From Silvimonas sp. (GTDB taxonomy: Bacteria; Pseudomonadota; Gammaproteobacteria; Burkholderiales; Chitinibacteraceae), in assembly GCA_030151005.1 (NCBI GenBank), contig JASLES010000406.1, forward strand, positions 1 to 5,538: a stretch of DNA of 5,538 bases, in the 5' to 3' direction. The position numbers were made by a program, and so were the translations under genes. The notes below the pieces were generated by a model that saw only the letters and a list, made by a program, of their open reading frames with translations, was not told the origin of the DNA and made no database searches. This document shows, piece after piece, positions 1-4,610 of the stretch. The stretch's first letter is position 1. Every line of letters begins with the position of its first letter.

Positions 1-281
1 GGCTCCGGCGTACGGGCCATGGCTACCGTGTAAGCGTCGTTCTTCAGGCCATTGGCCGCTTCGTTCTCGATGTTTTCGCGAGTCGGCTTTTGCTTCAGGC
101 CAGGCTCAAAACCGCCGCCCTGAATCATGAAACCGTCGATGACGCGGTGGAACACCGTACCGTTGTAGTGGCCGTCTTGTACATATTGCACAAAGTTGGC
201 AACGGTTTTCGGTGCCTTGGCTTCGTCCAGCTCCAGCACGATATCGCCCATGGAGGTGGCAAGCTTCACTTTGGTCGTCAT
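1..281 (-). CDS. ppiB: Cytoplasmic peptidyl-prolyl cis-trans isomerase, cyclophilin type (PpiB), 3' end outside the window
   Basis: Cyclophilin that catalyses cis-trans isomerisation of X-Pro peptide bonds to assist folding. Only the first 93 residues are visible; bacterial PpiB proteins are about 164 residues, so roughly 70 C-terminal residues lie beyond the left edge. Visible family motifs are FHRV at residues 44-47 (Arg46 is the catalytic arginine equivalent), FMIQGGG at 51-57 and MAR at 88-90. The N-terminus (MTTKVKLATSMGD) has no signal peptide, so the enzyme should be cytoplasmic. The start at 281 is supported by an AAAGGA ribosome-binding site ending 9 nt upstream. The gene lies 39 bp downstream of the exported paralog ppiA on the same strand with no terminator between them, so the two are probably co-transcribed. 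The two proteins are clearly similar over the visible part, suggesting an old tandem duplication. Family assignment is firm; the PpiB label rests on the absence of a signal peptide. Confidence 0.93.
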   Translation of the reverse strand, partial: MTTKVKLATSMGDIVLELDEAKAPKTVANFVQYVQDGHYNGTVFHRVIDGFMIQGGGFEPGLKQKPTRENIENEAANGLKNDAYTVAMARTPE

Positions 282-320
282 GGTCTAGTGTCCTTTGATT
301 GGTTCTACAAATTTCAAACG

Positions 321-881
321 TTACTTGGTGCTACCGGCGCGGGCGCTCTTGAGCAGCACCGGCGTAGTGGGAACATCACCCGGCTGGGTCGGTGTGTTGG
401 CAATGGCATCAACGACATCCATGCCCTTGATCACCTTGCCGAACACGGTGTAGCCGTAACCATCACGGCCAGGGTAATTCAGGAAATCATTGTTCTTGAG
501 ATTGATATAGAACTGGCTGGTGGCCGAATCCGGATCAGCGGTGCGGGCCATGGCCAGCGTGCCGCGATCATTTTTCAGCCCGGCCTTGTACGCGCGTGCT
601 GCTTCGTTTTTGACGGGTGCGCGGGTCGGACGTTCACTCATGTTGACGTCCATACCGCCGCCTTGCACCACAAAGTCCTTGATCACCCGATGAAAGATAG
701 TGCCATCGTAGTGTTTATCTTTTACATATTGCAGAAAGTTGGCGACGGACGCCGGAGCCGCATCCGGATACAACTCGACAGTGACCTGGCCTTTGGACGT
801 TTCCAGAACCACTTGCGGATTGGCCGCTGCAGCCATGCCTGCGATCAGTGTCAGGCCCAGTGCCAGCAAGAACTTTTTCAT
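321..881 (-). CDS. ppiA: Exported (periplasmic) cyclophilin-type peptidyl-prolyl cis-trans isomerase, PpiA-like
   Basis: 186-residue prolyl isomerase expected to help fold exported proteins in the periplasm. Residues 1-20 form a classical Sec signal peptide: MKK, then a hydrophobic core LLALGLTLIAGM, then an alanine-rich cleavage region with likely cleavage after Ala20. The mature domain shows the cyclophilin signatures in order: FHRV at 63-66 (catalytic Arg65), VVQGGG at 71-76, MART at 111-114 and SQFYIN at 122-127. Length matches E. coli PpiA (about 190). The frame stays open upstream to a TTG at 974, but the ATG at 881 is chosen because it places the signal peptide at the N-terminus. The Shine-Dalgarno upstream is weak (only a GAG-like match). 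The gene is first in a probable two-gene unit with ppiB. Its stop is 39 bp from the ppiB start, and it diverges from coq7 across a 125-bp promoter region. Confidence 0.94.
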   Translation of the reverse strand: MKKFLLALGLTLIAGMAAAANPQVVLETSKGQVTVELYPDAAPASVANFLQYVKDKHYDGTIFHRVIKDFVVQGGGMDVNMSERPTRAPVKNEAARAYKAGLKNDRGTLAMARTADPDSATSQFYINLKNNDFLNYPGRDGYGYTVFGKVIKGMDVVDAIANTPTQPGDVPTTPVLLKSARAGSTK

Positions 882-1006
882 GCGTAATGACTCGGTGAGG
901 GACAAGAGCGGCAATGATATCACGGCATGCAAGCGTGTCCTTGCGCTAGAATATGAGCCACTTTGCGCCTGCAAACCGGTGATTACTGGATCTGGATACT
1001 CTCGCC
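882..1006. promoter_or_regulatory. Divergent promoter region between ppiA and coq7
   Basis: This 125-bp non-coding gap must hold the promoters for the leftward ppiA-ppiB unit and for coq7. On the plus strand, TAGAAT at 947-952 is a good -10 candidate for coq7, giving a leader of roughly 45-50 nt. No convincing -35 lies 16-18 bp upstream. On the minus strand, TATCAT (complement of 914-919) is a possible -10 for ppiA, also without a clear -35. No operator-like inverted repeat was seen. The promoter assignments are tentative. Confidence 0.35.
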
Positions 1007-1660
1007 ATGCTGCCTTTGCCCCGTCTGCCCGTCTTGCCCTCTGTTGATCGCCTCATTGGCGAATTTGATGTCATGTTGCGCACATTGGCCGCGCCGGCCA
1101 TGAGCGAGCGGGCTCACCCGGATGCGCATATCGACGAAGCGGACATGACCGAGGCAGACAAGGCGCACGCCGCCGGCCTGATGCGTGTCAACCACACGGG
1201 TGAAGTCTGCGCGCAAGCCTTGTACCAGGGGCAAAGCCTGACCGCGCGTGACCCGGCGGCCCGTGATGCGTTGCGCCATGCCGCGCACGAAGAGGTGGAA
1301 CATCTGGCCTGGACTGAACACCGTCTGCATGATCTGGGTAGCCACCCCAGCGTACTCAATCCACTCTGGTATGCCGGTAGTCTGGCGTTGGGTGTGGCGG
1401 CGGGCGTGATTGGGGATAAATGGAATCTGGGTTTCCTGGCCGAGACCGAGCGTCAGGTGGGGGCGCACCTGCAATCACATCTGCTGGAATTGCCGCCGCA
1501 AGACGCCAAAAGCCGCGCTGTGGTTGAACAGATGCATACCGATGAAATGCAGCACGCCCATCTGGCCGAGGACATGGGCGGCGTGCCATTGCCCGGGCCG
1601 GTGGTGCGGTTGATGGCGGGCACATCAAAGATCATGACATCGCTGGCGTACCGCTTCTAA
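1007..1660 (+). CDS. coq7: Coq7-type di-iron 3-demethoxyubiquinol hydroxylase (2-polyprenyl-3-methyl-6-methoxy-1,4-benzoquinone monooxygenase)
   Basis: 217-residue membrane-associated hydroxylase of aerobic ubiquinone biosynthesis. It adds the penultimate-step hydroxyl to the demethoxyubiquinone ring using O2 and a carboxylate-bridged di-iron centre. All six expected ligands are visible: Glu66 (in NHTGE, 62-66), Glu96 and His99 (in EEVEH, 95-99), Glu148 (in ETE, 146-148), and Glu180 and His183 (in EMQH). The spacings 30, 3, 49 and the final 3 match those of human COQ7; only the loop before the last pair is shorter. Hydrophobic stretches around 119-136 and 193-205 fit a peripheral membrane protein. 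Betaproteobacteria commonly carry this Coq7 form instead of the flavin enzyme UbiF. The ATG at 1007 gives the usual N-terminal leader (MLPLPRLP) before the domain. Its ribosome-binding site is weak (GGA about 11 nt upstream). It stands alone, divergent from ppiA, and a 9-bp hairpin follows. Confidence 0.95.
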   Translation: MLPLPRLPVLPSVDRLIGEFDVMLRTLAAPAMSERAHPDAHIDEADMTEADKAHAAGLMRVNHTGEVCAQALYQGQSLTARDPAARDALRHAAHEEVEHLAWTEHRLHDLGSHPSVLNPLWYAGSLALGVAAGVIGDKWNLGFLAETERQVGAHLQSHLLELPPQDAKSRAVVEQMHTDEMQHAHLAEDMGGVPLPGPVVRLMAGTSKIMTSLAYRF

Positions 1661-1684
1661 ACGGTCTGTAAATCCGCCAAAAGA

Positions 1685-1708
1685 AGGAGGTCGCGCCGAC
1701 GACCTCCT
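1685..1708 (+). terminator. Perfect 9-bp hairpin after coq7, possible terminator or 3'-end stabiliser
   Basis: Arms AGGAGGTCG (1685-1693) and CGACCTCCT (1700-1708) pair perfectly around a 6-nt loop, 24 nt after the coq7 stop codon. No U-tract follows (GAAATACTTG), so efficient intrinsic termination is doubtful. It may act with Rho or protect the mRNA 3' end. The left arm happens to contain a strong Shine-Dalgarno-like AAGGAGGT, but no start codon is suitably placed. Confidence 0.5.
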
Positions 1709-1715
1709 GAAATAC

Positions 1716-1729
1716 TTGATTTGAATCAA
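1716..1729 (+). promoter_or_regulatory. Perfect FNR/ANR (anaerobic regulator) binding site upstream of the formate/nitrite channel gene
   Basis: TTGATTTGAATCAA matches the FNR consensus TTGAT-N4-ATCAA at all ten specified positions. FNR carries an oxygen-labile [4Fe-4S] cluster and activates or represses genes when oxygen is absent. The site lies 103 bp before the fnt start codon and 55 bp after the coq7 stop, so it most plausibly controls the transporter. No good -10 sits at the class II position (site at -41.5, -10 near 1752-1757). A TATAAC at 1793-1798 would instead place the box near -82, one of the class I positions. Site identity is strong; mode of action is inferred. Confidence 0.85.
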
Positions 1730-1792
1730 TAAATCCCCAGGACAGGGCCCGAAGCCGGAACTTGTTCACAGAGTTGGCCCGAGTGCGGCGCG

Positions 1793-1798
1793 TATAAC
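1793..1798 (+). promoter_or_regulatory. Candidate -10 element for the formate/nitrite channel gene
   Basis: TATAAC would start transcription near 1805, giving a leader of about 28 nt before the ATG at 1833. There is no recognisable -35 16-18 bp upstream, which would fit dependence on an activator such as FNR bound at 1716-1729. TATCAT at 1808-1813 is an alternative -10. Low confidence. Confidence 0.3.
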
Positions 1799-1832
1799 TG
1801 CATGTCATATCATTTGACCTTGCGGGTGCGGC

Positions 1833-2687
1833 ATGTCGCTTCTACGTTCTCCTTCTGAAATTGTCGATTACATGGCCCATCACGGCACCGAGAAAGCGCG
1901 GATGCCGATGTGGCGGCTGGGCCTGATGGCTGTGCTGGGCGGGATGTTCATTGGTCTGGGCACGTTGCTGGCCATGGAAGTGGCTGGCGGTTCCACCGGG
2001 CTCGCTGCGACCAATCCTGGCCTTGTGAAATTCCTGTTCGGTGCGGTATTCCCGCTGGGTTTTATCGCCGTTACCCTGACCGGGGTTGATCTCTTTACAT
2101 CTAACTGTGCTGGCGGCTTTACTGGCTGGTGGCAGGGCGGCATTGGCTATAAGCTGCTGATGCGCTTCTGGGTGATTTCATTTGTGGGTAACGCCATTGG
2201 CGCGGTGGCGACAGCCTGGCTGTTCGGGCTGGAAACGCACTTGCTGACGTCGGACGCCGCAACCCAGTACCTCGTCAATATTGCCATGGGCAAGGTCTCG
2301 CACCCGTTCTGGATGACGTTCACCAAGGGGCTGCTTGCCAACATGCTGGTGTGCGTGGCTTCCATGCAGGGCTATTCGGCCAAAGATACCTTCGGGCGCA
2401 TGCTGGGCATCTGGTTCCCGGTGATGGCGTTTGTCACCCTGGGCATGGAACACAGTATCGCCAACCTGTTCATCATCCCGGCTGCCATGATGGCCGGTGC
2501 AGATATCAGCCTGAACCAGTTCATCTTCGGCAATCTGATCCCCGCCACGCTGGGTAACCTGGTTGGCGGTGCGCTGATGATTGGTCTGCCGTACGCGCTG
2601 ATCTATCTGCCGGCCCGCAAAAGCCAGCCTGCCGGGGTAGTAGAGCCGGGTGTTGCGCAAGGTTGCGTACCAGACCTCGTGCCCTGA
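1833..2687 (+). CDS. Formate/nitrite transporter (FNT) family channel, FocA-like
   Basis: 284-residue inner-membrane protein of the FNT family, which form pentameric channels for small monovalent anions (formate, nitrite, hydrosulfide). Six hydrophobic segments are visible at about 27-50, 66-90, 106-131, 158-178, 190-220 and 228-260. Key FNT positions align with E. coli FocA by spacing and context: Thr89 in LFTSN (the omega-loop threonine), Lys154, Asn170 in GLLANMLVC, and the central His207 in EHSIAN. The GNLIPATLGNLVGGALMIG segment (233-251) is also typical. A hydrophilic tail of about 24 residues follows the last helix. The Shine-Dalgarno is poor (CGGGTG). FNT members cannot be split into FocA and NirC with certainty here, and no pfl or nir gene is adjacent; the EHSIAN and ANMLVC motifs read more like FocA. 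The consensus FNR box upstream supports an anaerobic role. A bidirectional terminator follows. Confidence 0.92.
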   Translation: MSLLRSPSEIVDYMAHHGTEKARMPMWRLGLMAVLGGMFIGLGTLLAMEVAGGSTGLAATNPGLVKFLFGAVFPLGFIAVTLTGVDLFTSNCAGGFTGWWQGGIGYKLLMRFWVISFVGNAIGAVATAWLFGLETHLLTSDAATQYLVNIAMGKVSHPFWMTFTKGLLANMLVCVASMQGYSAKDTFGRMLGIWFPVMAFVTLGMEHSIANLFIIPAAMMAGADISLNQFIFGNLIPATLGNLVGGALMIGLPYALIYLPARKSQPAGVVEPGVAQGCVPDLVP

Positions 2688-2706
2688 TCAATCAGTACCC
2701 GCAAAC

Positions 2707-2737
2707 AAAAAGGCCGCGTATGAGCGGCCTTTTTTTT
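2707..2737. terminator. Bidirectional intrinsic terminator between convergent fnt and OsmC-family genes
   Basis: GGCCGC (2712-2717) pairs with GCGGCC (2724-2729) around a GTATGA loop. It is flanked by A5 on the left (2707-2711) and T8 on the right (2730-2737), which extend the stem by A-U pairs. Read rightward it ends the formate/nitrite channel transcript 20 nt after its stop. Read leftward it has a five-base U run and can end the OsmC-family transcript. Confidence 0.93.
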
Positions 2738-2755
2738 ATCTATCTTTTATCTATC
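2734..2755. repeat. Two perfect tandem copies of an 11-bp AT-rich unit
   Basis: TTTTATCTATC occurs twice back to back (2734-2744 and 2745-2755), followed by TATAT. It overlaps the T-tract of the terminator and lies downstream of the OsmC-family gene, so it is not within any coding region. The TATC substructure resembles slippage-prone tetranucleotide repeats, but only two or three units are present. Confidence 0.8.
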
Positions 2756-2781
2756 TATATGGCGTGGGCAAATCTGCGGGC

Positions 2782-3201
2782 TTAATCGGCCTCGCGGATT
2801 TCAAAGTCATGCGTAATGTCGGCAGTCTTGCCCAGCATGATGGAGGCCGAGCAGTATTTTTCGGCCGACAGCTTGATGGCACGTTCTACTTGCTCAGGCT
2901 TGAGCGCTTTGCCAGTCACAATGAAGTGAAAGTGAATACGGGTGAAGACTTTCGGGTCTTCCGTGGCACGGTCAGAATCGACCTCCACCACACAATCGCG
3001 CACGTCAGCGCGACTCTTCTTCAGAATGTGGATCACATCGTAGGTGGTGCAGCCCACGGTGCCCATCAGCACCAGCTCCATCGGGCGCGGACCCAGGTTG
3101 CGGCCGCCGCCTTCCGGTGCACCATCCATTAATACTGCGTGGCCGGAACCGGACTCTGCCAGGAAACTGACTGCTTCAACCCATTTCAATCGTGCTTTCA
3201 T
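2782..3201 (-). CDS. yhfA: OsmC/Ohr-superfamily protein, YhfA type
   Basis: 139-residue small soluble protein of the OsmC superfamily, whose characterised OsmC and Ohr members reduce organic hydroperoxides with a cysteine pair. The two expected cysteines are present: Cys51 in the GCTTYDV motif at the start of the central helix, and Cys117 in SAEKYCSASIML. Sequence features such as MKARLKWVE, LMDG, PMELVLMG, FHFIVTG and AEKYCS closely resemble E. coli YhfA, whose physiological substrate is not well defined, so peroxidase activity is only inferred. The ATG at 3201 is preferred because AGGG ends 6 nt upstream. A TTG two codons earlier (3207) would abut that site. It is transcribed alone, converging with the formate/nitrite channel gene on a shared terminator. 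A TATAAT lies about 33 bp upstream on the same strand. Confidence 0.9.
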   Translation of the reverse strand: MKARLKWVEAVSFLAESGSGHAVLMDGAPEGGGRNLGPRPMELVLMGTVGCTTYDVIHILKKSRADVRDCVVEVDSDRATEDPKVFTRIHFHFIVTGKALKPEQVERAIKLSAEKYCSASIMLGKTADITHDFEIREAD

Positions 3202-3233
3202 CGTCAACCCTGCGTGTCTGTCTGAATATAAAG

Positions 3234-3239
3234 ATTATA
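3234..3239 (-). promoter_or_regulatory. Candidate -10 (TATAAT) of the YhfA-type OsmC gene
   Basis: Read on the minus strand this is a perfect TATAAT, predicting a start near 3227 and a 5' leader of about 26 nt. The nearest -35-like hexamer, TTGAAA (complement of 3260-3265), is 20 bp away, longer than ideal. The -10 lies inside a perfect inverted repeat, ATATAA-AGA-TTATAT (3226-3240). Confidence 0.5.
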
Positions 3240-3326
3240 TGTGGTGCGAGATTGTAGCCTTTCAACCTGGCGGGCGGCCAGCAGGGGCGGGCTTTGCCCG
3301 GATTGCGGCATTGCAACAATTTCTGC

Positions 3327-3356
3327 TTGAAACGATTTAGCTGTTTGTCATATACT
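3327..3356 (+). promoter_or_regulatory. Sigma70-type promoter of the predicted small RNA
   Basis: TTGAAA (3327-3332) and TATACT (3351-3356) are separated by 18 bp, a good sigma70-like pair. The predicted start is around G3363, exactly where the first RNA stem begins. No open reading frame with a convincing start lies between this promoter and the terminator at 3423-3452. Confidence 0.7.
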
Positions 3357-3362
3357 CAAATC

Positions 3363-3452
3363 GCAACGTCAAGGTTCGCCTTGATGTTGTCTCCTCCATC
3401 CTCCTTCTTTGGTGGAATTCAGCGCAATCCAGACCAGGATTGCGTTTTTTTT
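3363..3452 (+). ncRNA. Predicted small regulatory RNA of about 90 nt with three stem-loops; not a family I recognise
   Basis: The unit has its own promoter upstream and an intrinsic terminator at its 3' end, in a gap with no plus-strand gene. The RNA folds by inspection into three consecutive hairpins. Stem 1 (3363-3374 with 3379-3390) is 12 bp including two G-U pairs, capped by a UUCG loop. Stem 2 (UCCAUC 3395-3400 with GGUGGA 3411-3416) has a 10-nt pyrimidine loop, CUCCUUCUUU. Stem 3 is the terminator (3423-3444) followed by U8. The loop and the base of stem 2 give CCUCCUU, the same sequence as the anti-Shine-Dalgarno end of 16S rRNA, so the RNA could pair with ribosome-binding sites of target mRNAs. 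The long terminal U run fits an Hfq-dependent RNA. An rplM leader or attenuator is less likely because rplM has a separate strong promoter downstream of the terminator. Ends are predicted; function is inferred. Confidence 0.68.
3423..3452 (+). terminator. Strong intrinsic terminator of the predicted small RNA
   Basis: CGCAATCC (3423-3430) pairs perfectly with GGATTGCG (3437-3444) around an AGACCA loop and is followed by eight T residues (3445-3452). It points rightward and lies 112 bp before rplM. The only preceding gene is on the opposite strand, so the terminator has no protein-coding gene to end. Confidence 0.93.
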
Positions 3453-3494
3453 ACCACCGTATGTCAGTGTTAGCGCATCCAGACACATTCAGGT

Positions 3495-3524
3495 TTGACA
3501 GAGCCTTGAATACAGGGATAAAAT
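3495..3524 (+). promoter_or_regulatory. Strong sigma70 promoter of the rplM-rpsI operon
   Basis: A perfect TTGACA (3495-3500) and TAAAAT (3519-3524) are separated by 18 bp. Transcription should begin near 3531, leaving a leader of about 34 nt before the rplM ATG. Such a short leader leaves little room for a large structured autoregulatory element. The promoter lies after the upstream terminator, so rplM does not need read-through. Confidence 0.85.
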
Positions 3525-3564
3525 CCGCGACTTTCTCCAAATCGAATTGTGGATACGAGCAGTT

Positions 3565-3993
3565 ATGAAAACTTTTTCTGCCAAGCCGCACGAGGTAAAG
3601 CGCGAGTGGTACGTCGTTGACGCCACTGACAAAGTGCTGGGTCGTCTCGCGGCTGAAATCGCCAAGCGTCTGCGTGGCAAGCACAAGGCCGAGTACACCC
3701 CTCACGTTGATACGGGCGACTACATCGTAGTGGTTAACGCAGACAAACTGCGCGTAACCGGTGACAAGGCAACGTCCAAGATTTACTACCGTCACTCCGG
3801 CTTTCCGGGTGGTATTTACGAACGTACCTTCACCGAACTGCAAAACAAGTTCCCGGGCCGCGTGCTCGAGACCGCAGTGAAGGGCATGCTGCCTAAGGGC
3901 CCACTGGGCTACGCCATGCTCAAGAAGCTGAAGGTTTATGCTGGCACTGAGCATCCGCACTCTGCCCAGCTGCCGCAAGTTCTGGATATCTAA
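3565..3993 (+). CDS. rplM: 50S ribosomal protein L13
   Basis: 142-residue large-subunit ribosomal protein, an early-assembly protein binding 23S rRNA. It has exactly the length of E. coli L13, and the N-terminus ([24 protein letters not shown]) is near-canonical. The L13 signature [11 protein letters not shown] at 105-115 is followed by [14 protein letters not shown]. The frame is open back to a TTG at 3547, but the ATG at 3565 gives the canonical L13 start. The ribosome-binding site is weak (GAG about 5-8 nt upstream). Expression comes from the TTGACA/TAAAAT promoter just upstream, and rpsI follows 11 bp later in the same operon. In E. coli the equivalent operon is under L13 feedback control; whether that holds here cannot be seen. 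Confidence 0.98.
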   Translation: MKTFSAKPHEVKREWYVVDATDKVLGRLAAEIAKRLRGKHKAEYTPHVDTGDYIVVVNADKLRVTGDKATSKIYYRHSGFPGGIYERTFTELQNKFPGRVLETAVKGMLPKGPLGYAMLKKLKVYAGTEHPHSAQLPQVLDI

Positions 3994-3996
3994 GGA
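3992..3996 (+). promoter_or_regulatory. rpsI ribosome-binding site overlapping the rplM stop codon
   Basis: The stop codon TAA of rplM (3991-3993) runs into AAGGA, whose last base is 8 nt before the rpsI ATG. The overlap suggests that ribosomes finishing rplM reinitiate on rpsI, keeping L13 and S9 production in step. Confidence 0.8.
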
Positions 3997-4004
3997 AAGC
4001 CCAC

Positions 4005-4397
4005 ATGGTAGGCAAATACTATTACGGTACCGGTCGTCGCAAGAGCGCAGTTGCTCGCGTGTTCCTGACCAAGGGTACTGGCAACATCGTTGTTAACGGC
4101 AAGCCGCTGGACCAATACTTCGCTCGCGAAACTGGTCGCATGGTTGTTCGTCAGCCGCTGGAACTCACCCAGAACCTGCAATCCTTTGACATTCTGGTCA
4201 ATGTGGTTGGCGGTGGTGAAACCGGTCAAGCTGGCGCGCTGCGTCACGGCATCACCCGCGCTCTGATCGACTTCTCTGCAGAACTGAAGCCGACTCTGAA
4301 GGCTGCTGGTCTGGTGACTCGCGATGCCCGTGAAGTTGAACGTAAGAAGGTTGGTCTGCGCAAGGCCCGCCGTCGCAAGCAATTCTCCAAGCGTTAA
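4005..4397 (+). CDS. rpsI: 30S ribosomal protein S9
   Basis: 130-residue small-subunit ribosomal protein, the same length as E. coli S9. Its basic C-terminal tail reaches the P-site tRNA. Diagnostic motifs are [13 protein letters not shown] at 7-19, the family signature [19 protein letters not shown] at 69-87, and the terminal [18 protein letters not shown] ending in the conserved Lys-Arg that contacts tRNA. It is the second gene of the rplM-rpsI operon, 11 bp after rplM, with a good AAGGA ribosome-binding site. A strong terminator follows 25 bp after its stop. Confidence 0.98.
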   Translation: MVGKYYYGTGRRKSAVARVFLTKGTGNIVVNGKPLDQYFARETGRMVVRQPLELTQNLQSFDILVNVVGGGETGQAGALRHGITRALIDFSAELKPTLKAAGLVTRDAREVERKKVGLRKARRRKQFSKR

Positions 4398-4422
4398 TTC
4401 GCTGCGAGCACTTGCTGCACAG

Positions 4423-4450
4423 AAAACCGCCCCTTGTGGGCGGTTTTTTT
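4423..4450 (+). terminator. Intrinsic terminator of the rplM-rpsI operon
   Basis: CCGCCC (4427-4432) pairs with GGGCGG (4438-4443) around a CTTGT loop. It is flanked by A4 on the left and T7 on the right (4444-4450), with four more T residues after one A. It separates the ribosomal operon from argC. Confidence 0.94.
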
Positions 4451-4451
4451 A

Positions 4452-4470
4452 TTTTCAGGTGCTTTTCAGG
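4452..4470. repeat. Direct repeat of TTTTCAGG, 11 bp apart
   Basis: TTTTCAGG occurs at 4452-4459 and 4463-4470, one helical turn apart, just after the rpsI terminator in the rpsI-argC gap. It lies about 140 bp before the argC -10, so a regulatory role is only a possibility. Confidence 0.5.
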
Positions 4471-4498
4471 CACGGGTGGCTAGATGTCCGGCCTGACT

Positions 4499-4512
4499 TC
4501 ATGATTTCATGA
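4499..4512. repeat. Paired TCATGA palindromes in the rpsI-argC gap
   Basis: Two copies of the self-complementary hexamer TCATGA are separated by TT. The whole element is nearly palindromic, as a dimeric operator would be. It does not fit the E. coli ArgR box well, and it lies about 90 bp upstream of the argC -10. Confidence 0.35.
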
Positions 4513-4601
4513 CCGTTTTTTTATCGCAGACGAGTGGTGCGCGTCGGCAGACTTGCGATGGCGTGCGTTACAGAGATGCCAGTAAGGTTGGCGCTTTAGT
4601 C

Positions 4602-4610
4602 TGTTAGAAT
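4602..4610 (+). promoter_or_regulatory. Extended -10 promoter of argC
   Basis: TGTTAGAAT is an extended -10 (TG-N-TAGAAT) without a clear -35 at the usual distance. It predicts a start near 4617 and a leader of about 32 nt. An 8-bp direct repeat TTAGTCTG (4596-4603 and 4613-4620) flanks the -10 on both sides, which could be an operator. No recognisable ArgR box was found. Confidence 0.55.

Noticed and set aside
90..887. Long plus-strand open frame of 265 codons with an apparent internal repeat
   Set aside because: It lies antisense to ppiB and ppiA. Its internal repeat simply mirrors the similarity between the two cyclophilin genes, and both minus-strand proteins have full catalytic motifs.
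882..974. N-terminal extension of ppiA to a TTG start at 974
   Set aside because: It would bury the signal peptide 31 residues inside the protein and read through the divergent promoter region. The ATG at 881 is the sensible start.
2178..2660. Minus-strand frame of 160 codons opposite the formate/nitrite channel gene
   Set aside because: It is a shadow of a well-conserved membrane protein whose FNT motifs are all in the plus-strand frame. No ribosome-binding site or recognisable domain is visible.
3288..3300. CGGGC-TTT-GCCCG hairpin upstream of the small-RNA promoter
   Set aside because: It is a short 5-bp stem with no T-tract on the plus strand. It does not correspond to any transcript end or known site.
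3384..3473. Possible 29-residue ORF (ATG 3384, stop TAG 3471-3473) within the small-RNA unit, preceded by AAGG
   Set aside because: Its ribosome-binding site is locked in the UUCG hairpin, and the frame runs through the terminator, so the normal transcript would end before the stop codon. The peptide has no recognisable features.
3363..3564. Interpretation of the 3423-3452 terminator as an rplM attenuator or L13 autoregulatory leader
   Set aside because: A near-consensus promoter for rplM (3495-3524) lies downstream of the terminator, and no alternative antiterminator pairing was evident by eye. It is kept only as a less likely alternative.
4499..4522. TCATGA palindromes followed by T7 read as a terminator
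   Set aside because: The stem is at most 6 AT-rich base pairs with a 2-nt loop, too weak for termination, and the rpsI terminator just upstream is already strong.
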